Shown here piece by piece: positions 1 through 11,000 of a DNA stretch of 64,000 bases. The first letter of the stretch is position 1; every line of letters begins with the position of its first letter. The stretch is from contig CALZFC010000101.1 in assembly GCA_945643635.1 (NCBI GenBank), positions 281,001-345,000 on the forward strand, read 5' to 3'. The notes below the pieces were generated by a model. The model worked only from the letters and a program-made list of their open reading frames with translations. It ran no database searches and was not told the DNA's origin. A program made the translations under genes and the position numbers. The DNA is from Allodiplogaster sudhausi. Its lineage: Eukaryota > Nematoda > Chromadorea > Rhabditida > Diplogasteridae.

Positions 1-212
1 TATTCAGAGAGGGAGACGTGGCTTTTGTGGAAGGAACCACCGACTTGCACGAGTGCAGCAGTGACTTGTTGCTTGCAACTGTCATACTCACATCTTCACA
101 ACGAGGGCTCACACATTTCTGGATAGGAATGGAGGTGTTCAATGTCAGCCTGATGTAGAACCTCCGCATTATGGATCAGGCCGACTTCGCTTTTGCCAAG
201 ATAAGACCGGTA
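1..212 (+). CDS. 3' part of an unidentified gene, cut by the window edge
   Basis: A frame open from base 2 reads about 50 codons to a TAG near 153, with a composition typical of a folded protein (motifs FREGDVAFVEG, DLHECSSDLLLATV, THFWIGMEVFN). A GTCAGC donor falls inside it after FN. A possible following exon ends at GTAAGC near 213 or GTAAGT near 222 and encodes ADFAFAKIRP. I do not recognise the family. It could be the end of an upstream gene or a chance open frame. The window edge prevents finding its start. Confidence 0.3.
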
Positions 213-222
213 AGCAACAGGT

Positions 223-884
223 AAGTTCTTAAGGCACTACGCACATTAACAGTTTCCTTGTATACAGTCAAGGTAGTGGGCTTGTACTTCCAATACTGCC
301 ACATTCTAATATAGTATAATACCTCAGCTCGAGACGAACCTCTAAAGAGTCTAGGTGGCATGGGATGCTCTTTCCAATGAACTGAATGCAAATTCATTCA
401 AAAGCTGCGGTAAAATGATATTCCTGTGATGATTCCATTGAAAATTGAGCTATATGTACATACATATGATGCATTTTTGGAACAAAATGTTATTGTCATA
501 CAATTGGTGTTCAATTAAGTTTGAAAAATAGTACATCTCCCTCTAGTAGAACCCCTCTCTTTAATAGTACAACTCCTTTGCAAGGGAACTCAAAAATAAT
601 ACCCAGGTACAAATAGAGAAAATACGGTATGTAAATTAGAAAGAATTGCTAGAAATTCAATTTGATACGTGCGAATCATGGCAGCAACCTCGCAAATCAC
701 GAAATATTTTGTGTACTTCAAAAGTATAATTTCCTTATTTTTCGCCCTTTTGATCACAAAATGTGTAAAATGAAATTTTTTTGCACATTTCGGCATTATA
801 AAAGGGCGATTTCGAGGGCAAAACCCATCACTTCTACATCGTCTCTTCTCCTTTGCCGGCTGCCTTCATCTTCTACTCTCCGCT
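223..884. other. Intergenic, probable upstream region of the kinase gene
   Basis: AT-rich DNA with no frame that looks coding on either strand. A pyrimidine-rich stretch (about 828-884) lies directly before the kinase ATG and could be 5' UTR. No recognisable promoter element was identified. Confidence 0.4.
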
Positions 885-3800
885 ATGGGAACTGCTACGA
901 AGAGCGGCAAGAAGGTTTCTGCCCCACGAATCAAGATCTTAAAGGAGCGCTTTATTTATTTATTTTGTGCATGTTTAGATAATGCGAGTAATAAATGTGG
1001 TCTGCTTTAACTACGCCAAAAAAAAAATGAACGGCAAAACTTTTATTGAATTTTCTTTAAAAAATATTTTATTGCAATAAAATTGTAACTCAATAAAGTC
1101 TAAAAAGTTTTGCAGGTTCCTTCGAAGGACCTGGAAGATCAGACGTGGTACCACGGCTTCCGGCCGCGAATTGAGGCCGAGTGCGTTGCTAGCAGAAAAG
1201 GGATCTGTAAATGCTGTGGCGGAGAAAACAAAGAAATTGTTATCGAACAAAAGAGGCCGATATACATTTGTACGAGATCACAAATAATGGGGATAAATAT
1301 GTAAGTATCACTGTGATCTACAAAAGAGTGAATTCAACCGCTGAATCGACCGTTTGGGGCAAAAATAATTTTAAACCTATGGTCGACTTTGCATTATTTT
1401 ATGCCCCAAACAGCGGTTGTCTTCCATTTACACTGTATCTTTAAATAATCTTAATAAATATATGTAGCTGAGAGAAATCCATAAGATGTGTGTTCATTTC
1501 CTTTTCTTGTTTGAGGCGCCTGATGAAGGACCCGGGCGATTATCTCGTCCGCGCCACGGGCGCTGGAAACGAAGCGAATACTGAGCTCGTCAGTGTCAAT
1601 TCTACACCCGTTCCCCGTTTCATTTTAACCCCAAAACATCAATCCACAATACATTTCAACGCAAACATCTACAAATTATGAAGCTTTGTTTCTAATGTTT
1701 TAAAGAATAATTTAGTAACTTTAAATTGGTGTGATTGAAGTTGATTGAACAGCGAATTGTATAAAAGATCTGTCTTACTTTAGGTGCTGAGCGTGACGAA
1801 CGACGGCGGGCAGAAGCACCATTTGCATCTCAAGTCAGCGGCTTCACCTTATAATATTCACGTTTTATAGATATCTAGCCGCATATTTGCATAATTTACG
1901 CGTTTCCCTTGAACCTTAATTCTATATAGAGGATTGGTTGGTTTCAAAATGACTGACAACTCGATCATTACAGGTTCATCGACAAACAATGGTGCATCTT
2001 CGGAGGCAAGAAGCGGAGCAGCAAGCACCGCTTCGACAGCATCGTGGACCTCGTCGAGTTCTACAAGGTACAATTTTTATTTTCTATTAAAAAATAAATC
2101 AAATCATTTTGCTCGAGCCGATGAATCCATCCGTATTCCCCTGCTCGTGTGCATATTATAAAGTGAAGCTGAACTTAATGATTGCAGACAACGCCGATTC
2201 ACCGCAAAGCGGAAGGAGCCAAGAAGATGCAGCTGAGGAACCCGGTCACGAGGCCCAAGTCCGACATCAAGCACGAGAGCGTACGTCGTCTTTGTGCATT
2301 CGTTCTAGGAGATGTATTAGAGCAAGATTCCCTCATTTAGATCTCCTACGACCCCAAGAAGGACCGCCTCGGCGCGGGCAATTTCTGCTCGGTCTTCAAA
2401 GGTTGTTATCTCATAAAATAGTAATATTTTATTATCTCAGAAAATGTCTGGTATAATTTTATGGGATAAAAATTATTAGAAAACAAAGGAGGTATTCTTA
2501 GTTAGTAAGAATAGTTTAAAAATGTATTATTAAGGACGTCTGACGAAGGAAAACGGTCAAGTCGTGCCGGTGGCCCTGAAGATTTCGCTGACCGCGGACT
2601 GCGGCGGCGGCGGAAAGCCAACCGAGGCTGCCATCGAAGCTGCCAAGGTACATACATATGTATCTCGTTTCTGACTTGTATAGATTGACCGATAGAAAAT
2701 ATATTGAAAAGTAAGCGAAATTTAAATATCACCAAGTTCCCTCCCATTTCAGAAATCCCGCGAAGAAATGATGCAGGAGGCGAAGATCGTCGCTGCGTAC
2801 GTCCACCCCAACATCATCACTGTAAGTCAATATATCTATTTATTTATTTATTTTTATTGCTAATTACATTCATTTTATTATTATTTCTTTATTTAGGTAA
2901 TCGTGTGATATTTTATCATGAACTTTGCAGGTCCACGGCGCCGCCTGCGACCGCGTTCCTCTGATGGTTGTCCTGGAGTTCTGCGCCGGCGGCGATCTCC
3001 TCTCTCATCTCGAGAAGCGAGGAACGAAGATCTCGATTGGCGAGAAGAATCTCTACTCTTTGCAGGTTCTTTTTTTAAATGTCTGAATTGTTCTGGAGTT
3101 GAAAATGTCTTTGTTTTTCTCTGACCAGCAAATGTTTGTGGCAGGCTGCGCGCGGGATGAAGTTCCTGCACAGGCAGCGCTGCGTGCACCGCGACCTCGC
3201 TGCTCGGAACTGCCTGATCTCGGACAAGGGCCTCATCAAGATTGCCGACTTTGGCCTCTCCAAGATGATCGAGGACATCAAGCAGGACATGGCCGCCGAC
3301 CTCAACGCCCAGCTGCCCATCCGGTTCCTTTTAAAGATCGAGAAGCAACAGCTATATTTATTTATTAATTTATTTAATTATAGTCTTTTTTAAATTAATT
3401 AATTAGCGCTAATTCATTTTGCCTGCAGATGGATGGCGCCCGAGACCATCAGCAAGTCTCCGCTCTACTCGCCCGCGTCGGATGTCTGGGCCTTCGGCGT
3501 ACTCCTCTATGAGGTTACTGGCAATTATGCTATTTATTATTATTATTATTATGTACTAATGTTTGATTTCAAGATTAACTTATGTGGGATTTCTTCTTTG
3601 CAGGTTTTCACAAACGGCGATAAGCCGTACGCCGCCGAGGACGCCAAGAAGACAGCCAATCTCATCCGCAAGGGTCAGTTTTAATCATTTTTGATGTCTT
3701 AAATGGCAATGAAAGGAATGTTTAACTAGGGTACATGAAAACTCTTTTCAGGCAAGATGCCCGAGTTTCCGGCATCCGGTTCGGATGACCTCAAGAAATT

Positions 3801-4483
3801 TGTGACTGGGAGCATCTGGTACATATTTTCCTTTTATTATTTCCTTTCCTATATTCAATTTTTATTTTATTTTTATTTTTATTGAAAAAAAAATTTCATT
3901 TTTTTTCGATTTAGGCTGCTGGACACCTCGAAACGGGCAGACATGGGATATGTCTACAGCTACTTGCGCGGCAGAGTAAGCAGTTTTTTTAAACCAACTA
4001 ATCTCCTGAGTTAAAACGATATCAATTGCATATCTACCTAGAATAGGCAAAATAAATAATAGTAATAATATTAATAATGTTTGTCTTTTATATAAATTTC
4101 TTTAATTTCAGCTCCAGAGCTGCCCGCCGCCCAAGACTGAGCTTCTCGTTCTGAACGAGATCCCGGGAGTTACCGCGGAGGTCTTCAAGATGGTTAGGAT
4201 GAATGTCTACTTTTTTCTCTTTCTTTTTCCTGTTTCTTTCTGTCTGAAATTTAAAAAAATGTCCTTTAAATGGTTTATATTTCTTTAAATTAAAAAGTCT
4301 TAAAATAATTTAATAACAAAAATAACTTTTAATTTTTCATTAATTTTTTTTCTTTTTTTTTAATTAAACAAGTTTCAGGACGAGTCTCAGGAGGCTGAGG
4401 AGCCGAGCGGCCAGACGTCCGCTTCCGAGGACGACAAGTCCAATGAGCGCGGTGGAAAGAAGGGCCAGGACATGTTCGAATGA
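885..4483 (+). CDS. SH2-domain non-receptor tyrosine kinase, Fer-like
   Basis: Seventeen exons join to a protein of about 476 residues. Exons: 885-914, 1116-1180, 1516-1588, 1784-1833, 1974-2067, 2188-2280, 2341-2401, 2535-2647, 2753-2821, 2931-3065, 3145-3323, 3429-3513, 3604-3673, 3752-3818, 3915-3975, 4112-4192, 4379-4483. The N-terminus goes almost straight into an SH2 domain (WYHGF; GDYLVR with the phosphotyrosine-binding Arg). The kinase follows: glycine loop LGAGNFCSVF, VALK lysine, HRDLAARN catalytic loop, DFGLS, RWMAPE, and DVWAFGVLLYE. It should phosphorylate tyrosines on proteins docked through SH2. This short SH2-kinase layout is the nematode Fer/SPE-8 pattern. The tail after the kinase is acidic and serine-rich. 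Oddity: the activation segment between DFG and APE contains no tyrosine, so the usual autophosphorylation site is missing. Exon 1 is the least certain (donor GTTTCT); the TGA stop is clear. Confidence 0.88.
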
Positions 4484-5640
4484 AGAGACCGTGGAAGGAA
4501 GAGAGTGCAAGAAGGCAGTGAAAATAAAGAAATACACCAGAGGCCAACTTAAGAACACAGAGAACGCAATAACATTAAAAAAGATGTACAAGATTGTGGG
4601 ATGAAAAAATATAAGAAATAGAGTCATTACTTAGATAAGATACATTAAAATCGTGCTGATTGTGAACAAAAAAGGAAGGGAAGTACATCAAGGTGAAATG
4701 ACGTGGTCGGGGATGATCGAAGTGAGAGTGTGTTATTCGATTTGTTCTAATATTTGCATTTGTCTTTCTTTTGCTAATTAGATACTTTTATAATTTAATT
4801 CTTTTGTCACTTATTCATCAATAATAATTATGGTTATTGCGCGTCCCTCAAAAAATCTTTTGCATTCTTTTAAGCAAAGAGAGCAAAAAAAGTTGAGTTT
4901 TCATCTCCTTTAAACATGCGTTTTGTAAGCTTTAGATGAATCATCAAGATATTTTTAGCAGGAAGATATTTTTAACATTTTTTCTTATTTTGAGGACCAT
5001 GCACAACAAATATAAGCTGCAATATCCATAATCTACGTAGAACAGCTTGATCTCTCTTTCCCTCCATATTCCTTGGCCCAGGTAGAGTTGGCAAACGAAA
5101 GGGCGGCACACGTTTAAACGAGGCTTGCACTCTTCGGCCATGCTTAAATCACCCACAATCCGCGCTGTTCTTCCGCTAATTTCTCTTTTCCCGTCCACCA
5201 ACTCTTGATAGCTGGCGAACATTTCATTCGTTTTAAAGAGTTTATCGAGCGAACCGCGTCAATTTAAGGCTTCCTCCTCTCTCCCGCTCAGGAACTCACA
5301 GACACTTGAGAGAGTCACACTCATTAAGTCGAATTTAGTAACTACATTTATCCTATCCTCATATCATACTTTTTACTTATCTTTATACATACTAACATTT
5401 GTCATGACAATTTTTGATCACAATTATATCTAATTTTGGTCTCTTTTGAATGTGAAATCTGCATGAATTCTGAAAACAAATTGATATTTTAAACACACAT
5501 TGGTTTTGACCTCCCCAATGTCTTGTCACCAACCTCGCTCTCTCCATATCTCTATCCGTCACTCTCAATATTGAGTATTAGCCTTCTTCTTCCTAAACGA
5601 AACGAGTTGAGGTACAGTCATAAACAGTATTGTGCAGGGT
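4484..5640. other. 3' flank of the kinase gene; no clear gene
   Basis: AT-rich sequence. A 92-codon minus-strand frame (4944-5222, beginning MFASYQELVDG) has plausible composition for its first 60 residues but no recognised domain, splice context or neighbour, so it is not called as a gene. Confidence 0.4.
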
Positions 5641-5655
5641 ATCTACTTTGCATGA

Positions 5656-5656
<1 letters not shown>

Positions 5657-5692
<36 letters not shown>

Positions 5693-5991
5693 AGAGAGAT
5701 AGTGCGAGCAGAGAGAGAGAGAGAGAGAGAGAGAGAGCAAGCATGCTCTCTTCCTCTCTCTGTCTCTCTCTTCCTCTCTCTGTCTCTTTCTTCCTCTCTC
5801 TATTTTTTTCCTCTCTCTCTCTATCTACTTTGCATGCTCGCACTATCTCTCTCTTGCTCTCCCCCTCTCTCTGCCTCTCTCTCTTCCTCTCCTTTCTCTC
5901 TCTTCCTCTCCTCTATCTCTCTCTATTTTCCTCTCTCCTTCTTCCTCTCTCTCTCTTCCTCTCCTCTCTCTTAAGAAAATGAAAAAATTCG
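5657..5991. repeat. CT/GA microsatellite block containing an inverted repeat
   Basis: A (CT)n run (about 5658-5690) is followed after some 20 bases by a (GA)n run (about 5710-5738). Flanks GCATGATCGCT and AGCAAGCATGC extend the pairing imperfectly, so the unit could fold into a long hairpin. The motif CTACTTTGCATG recurs near 5643 and 5825, indicating local duplication, followed by degenerate CT-rich sequence to 5971. Confidence 0.85.
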
Positions 5992-6416
5992 CTAAATTAG
6001 TCTTGAGAAAGCGGCAGCTACTGTCAGAATTCTCACAGACCGTTTTCTTCTTTTCCGATTTTGCGAGATGCTAAACTAGTTATGTCATTACGAGTTTCTC
6101 ATGAGAATTCGCCCGCCCGCCCGCAAACGGCTGGCCGAGCTAATTATCATGAAAAACATCATGGCGCGGATAGGCCAAATGTCGAAAACATATACATATT
6201 TATTCCGTTTACATTTTCATTGAAAAAAATTATTAAGACAGTATTGCAAACTGAACTTGTTATGGAAATTGTTTTAGGGATGTTTAAAGATACAATTGTG
6301 AGAATGTCTCGCTGAATAAATGGATTGAGAGAGTGATTGAGAGATTGCTAGAGGATATTATAGAGCGAGAGCGAGAGAGAGGATGAGAGGGGGGGGGGCG
6401 AGAGGAAGTCCATGTT
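5992..6416. other. No gene seen
   Basis: AT-rich sequence ending in GA-rich repeats and a run of nine G around 6390-6399. An 84-codon frame at 6061-6315 has no recognisable features. Confidence 0.4.
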
Positions 6417-6697
6417 TTACTCAACAAAGTCTGAATTGCAATGGTCAGGGACATTCAAAGAATTAAGGGTAACGGCGCCAGTAGCCAGCTTCAAGACGAT
6501 CTTCACCACCTCTCCAGGGGTGGCCTGTCCGGACCCCCCCCCCTATCACCGTATCCTCTGCAGACTCCACAAGCTTACATACATAAATAACAGGCATTGA
6601 GGGCTAGACGGAAAACAGAGAAAAGAAAAGGTGTCTTTTGGGTTAGTCCAAGTTTCTACACTCATTTTTCTGACAAGACTCTCGCTGTCTCTCTCTC

Positions 6698-6744
<47 letters not shown>

Positions 6745-7872
6745 ACAGTGAACTGTGTCCATTTACCTTACAAAGTAACTTTCAAACATTTTATTTACAC
6801 ACAAAAGAAGGGCGGGTGCTGGGAAAGGACGACGGAAAGAGGCTTGAGCCTTCTTCTTTTCTCTTCTCTTCTCTTCTCACTTCTTCCTCACACCGAAGAC
6901 CCGGGCGCGGGCTGAAGGGAAGACTCATCAATTTAACTACTAATTAAATCATGCAATTAAATCAATTGGACTACATTTTAAATGTTGTTTCACAATAATA
7001 AATCTAGACGAAGATCCAGACGATAATGCTAACCGTCACTGGGTTGAGACCGCCTTTCTGAACGAAGCCAGAAATAATAATTTATAAAACTTCAAGCCAA
7101 ATTAGTAGGTATAAATGCCATACAATTTGATGGTTTCAAAAGCCTTGGCAAGTTGAATTAAATAATGAAACTTTTTTTTTGTTATCGAAATTTACCTCGC
7201 TCTTGCTTTTTCCCTGGAGTGCACCATCGAGGGTATTCGCAGCTCTCTTCGGCAGAATTGGGACAACCTGAACATCAAGGCGAAATTGGAGGGAATTCAA
7301 AAATGATTTATTTTGAGAGAGAGACTCTGGTAAATCAATTCTTTTCCTACACTTTTCTTTTCTAAGAAGACTCAAAATAGAATAAAAGAAAGCATGCCTT
7401 GAGGACTTCAAACTCCTTGAAATACTCGCTCATCGAGCCGGAAGTGTCCGATTGGTCGGGTGCGTCATGTAAAGGTAACCTATTTTATTTTTATTTTTTT
7501 AATTTTAAAACTTTTCGTAATTATTGGTTATATTTCATTTATTACTTTCATATTTTAATTGTTAATAACAAAAGAATAAGAATATAAATAATAACAGTAC
7601 AAATTTCCTTTTCCTGACATCAAACTTCTCGACTCCTTCGCTAATTTCGTAGGCTTTGTGCATCTTGGGATCGAAGACAATCTCCTTGAAGGGCTTGGGT
7701 TCGCTCTTCGGCTCGAGGTCATCTAGGTGGGTCTGCAGAGAAAGAGAGAGAGAGAGAGAGAGAGGAAGAGAGAGAGAGAGAGAAGAGAGAGAGGAGAGAG
7801 AGCAGAGAGGAGAGAACGAGAGAAAAAGAGAGCGAAAGAGAGAGAGAGGAAAGAGAGAGAGAGGAGAGAGAA

Positions 7873-7916
<44 letters not shown>

Positions 7917-7970
7917 CAGAGAGGAGAGAACGAGAGAGAAAGAGAGTGAGAGAGAGAGGGGAGAGAGGGG

Positions 7971-8008
<38 letters not shown>

Positions 8009-11000
8009 ATGTCTCCTGACCATGCTGCCAATATGTCTGGGCTGCATGACGAGTGGCCCCATGAACTGGATGTGCCGGCGGCGGGGGAGGCGGGGAAAAG
8101 GGAGCATAGGCTCCGCCCACGTTGACCGGTCAGCTGTCCTTCTCCCTCTCTCTTCTCTTCCACTGAACACCGATATTGCTGTACTGTTTGATTTATTGCT
8201 GCTTGTTGTTGCTTGCTTATAAACGATTGCTTGCTTGTATTGCTGTGTGAGGAAAAAACAGAAGAAGAACCTTGGCACATTTTGGTGCGTCGGCCGCTTC
8301 TGTTTTTCCCTCTTGTCGTGCTTTCTGACTGTTTGAGGGAGGCTCTCTTCAGTCAGTCTGCTTGACGCATTGGGGTTGTTTCTAACCGTTTGAGGGAGGC
8401 TCTCTTCGGTTAGGACTTCCTAACAGGGATTGTTAGAGTGTTTGAGGGAGGCTCTCTTCACTCTCGCTCTCCCTCTTGTGCTTTTTGGCTCTCTCTCTCT
8501 TCCATCTATTGAGCCCTCTTTCACCATCTTTTGCGCCCTCTGTCATCTTGCGCAATGTCGTCACCAGACGATATTCCCTCTGCTTCTAACCAAGAGAATG
8601 CAGAGAAGACCCTCTCTTCTACTACCACTGAAGACGAGGCTAAGACCGCTTTTGTCACTGCTAAACAGCAGCTCACAAAGCTCACTCGAGATAAGATGCT
8701 CAGGACTGCCCTCTTGGCCTGCACGAAAGAATTTGCCAGCACTCTGACCATCTCTTATACCAACTCTCTCGAATTTGACAATCTTGTCCAAATTGCCACC
8801 GCTACCATTTCTGCTGTACGCGCCACCATTCTGAAAAAGAACCAAATTTTGGTACAGTATGTGAATGTGTTGGAGGAGATTCAGTCTCTGGAACATCTTC
8901 AGCCCTTTCATGAGGCGGTACGTGTTTACATAGAGGAACTAGAGATCTCGAAATTTGGCGAGGAACTTGACCAAGCTTTGGGCAATTTGGATCAACGCCT
9001 AGTGGAGGCTGCATATCTGAGAGAAATTTCCCTTCAACTTTCTCCCTCTCACTCTCGCCCTCACTCTCGCGTTATGCCACCATCTAACAAATCCTCTAAA
9101 TCTCAGGACATCCCTCTCTCTCATCCCTCTCCTTCTCACATCTCTCAGCCCTCTATCCTCTTTCCTATTCAGCCTCCTCTTTACTCTCACAATCAGCCCG
9201 CCACTCCCTCTCTGCCTTCTAATATGTCACAGACTTTTAGAAGGCTTCCTCTAATTCACACCCTCTTACTCAGACTCTCTCTCATCCTCCCATTCACTCT
9301 CAACCTCTTCTCTCCTTCCCTCCAAACGACTCTTCTTCTTCTTCAGTTTTGCAGAATGAGACAGAGAAATTCTCTCTCATTTCCTCTCTCTATGCGCAGC
9401 ACGACTCTCTCGGTCTCTCTCATTTCTCTGACAGCTGCCCTCTTCAGCCTTGCAGGGTAAAGTACACTCGCTCTCGAATGCCTCCTCTGGGGCGACAACG
9501 CGACCGCGAAAAGTAGCGCGACATTTGTCGAAAGAGGGGGACTCGAGAGAGAAGAAGAGGCCAGTCTGATTATGGCCAACGGCGGGCCTACACCTCTCCC
9601 TCTGACCAATCTCGCAACTCTTCAAATCCTTGCATGCGCTCTCGCAAAAAAGAGAAGCGGTGTCAAGACTCGCAGAGGCAGAGAAACTCCTTCTCTTCAT
9701 CTAATACCAACCACTCTTCTCCCATGAACGCCATGTCACTCGTCTCTTCGGCGAAGCCGATCGACTAGGGTGACAAAGAAAAGAGTCTCTTTTGCCAATG
9801 TCTCACTCTTGGAGACGGAAGAGACGCAAAAATCTCAATTTTGGGCGCAATTCTCGCCGCCCTCCTAAGGGTGCGCTCTCTTCCTCTCACCGACCACACC
9901 CATATTGGTCACGTTCTCATCTTACTTCGCCTATCCGAGACCCACTTGATCCCTCTCACCTCTCTCGGTCTCCACGTGAGAGCACAACAAGAGATGCTCA
10001 CATTAGGGTCTCAAAGTTGCCCTCTGCACCCTCTGTTCCTTCTGAATCTTCATCTTCTGCGCCCTCTGTTCATGATTTTTCTCCGGTCTCTCTCTCTCCG
10101 ACTTCCCCTCTATCCTCTGAAGGCCGGCAACGTCGGCAAACCCTCTGAACGCCGGCAACGTCGGCAAACCCTCTGAACGCCGGCAACGTCGGCAAACTAT
10201 CTGAACGCCGGCAACGTCGGCAATCTGCAGACTCCCCCTCTCTTTGTTTTCTCTCATTCTATCTCTCTATCTCTCTATTTATCTGCATACTCACCCTCTC
10301 TCTATCTGTGGTTTCTCTCTCTATTTTTCTCTCTCTATTTTTCTCTCTCTCACACTCTCTCTATATATATGTATATATATTTTAAGCAATCAGCATACTC
10401 ATCCTCTATCTCTCGCTCTCTCTCTCTCTCTAGCATTCTATCTCTCTCCCTCTAGCTCTGTTATTATTCGATCTGTTGTTTTGCTCCTGCTTGTGCTTTA
10501 ATTTGAGCCTTATTTGCCTTCTTGCCTTTAGTACCGCTTTATGTACACTCATGATTACCTTATTCTAGATTCTTATTTCTAGACATTCCTCTATTTCTAA
10601 ACCCTCTTGTTTTGCTTTGGTCGTACCTTATTTTTTCATATCGATAAATTCTTCTATTTTCTAAACCCTCTTATTCTCGATTCGTTTTGGCGCCCCCCGG
10701 AGTGTTCCGGCGGCGGGGGAGGCGGGGAAAAGGGAGCATAGGCTCCGCCCACGTTGACCGGGCGGCTGTCCTTCTCCCTCTCTCTTCTCTTCCACTGAAC
10801 ACCGATATTGCTGTACAGTTTGATTTATTGCTGCTTGTTGTTGCTTGCTTATAAACGATTGCTTGCTTGTATTGCTGTGTGAGGAAAAAACAGAAGAAGA
10901 ACCTTGGCACACTGGATGTCCTTGCTGGCGATGAAGTACCGCGGCTGAGACCCGGGAGGCAGAGCCGCCAGCTTCTTCCGCGGCGGTGGCGCCTTCCTCT

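Larger units (their letters stand above)
8071..10911 (+). mobile_element. Non-autonomous LTR retrotransposon with gag-like ORF and no pol
   Basis: The element is 2,841 bp: LTRs at 8071-8279 and 10703-10911 (209 bp each), a primer-binding site at 8283-8296, a structured leader, a gag-like frame from 8555, then broken Ser/Pro/Arg-rich coding and a 28-bp tandem repeat. There is no protease, reverse transcriptase, RNase H or integrase signature, so it must rely on enzymes from an autonomous relative. The LTR ends are the short inverted repeat TGTGCC/GGCACA. The two LTRs differ at four positions that I can see (about 98 percent identity), which indicates a fairly recent but not brand-new insertion. 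It lies opposite to the host gene, inside an exon. No strong polypurine tract is visible before the 3' LTR. Confidence 0.88.

Noticed and set aside
4944..5222. 92-codon minus-strand ORF
   Set aside because: Starts plausibly but ends in a low-complexity hydrophobic tail; no homology recognised by eye.
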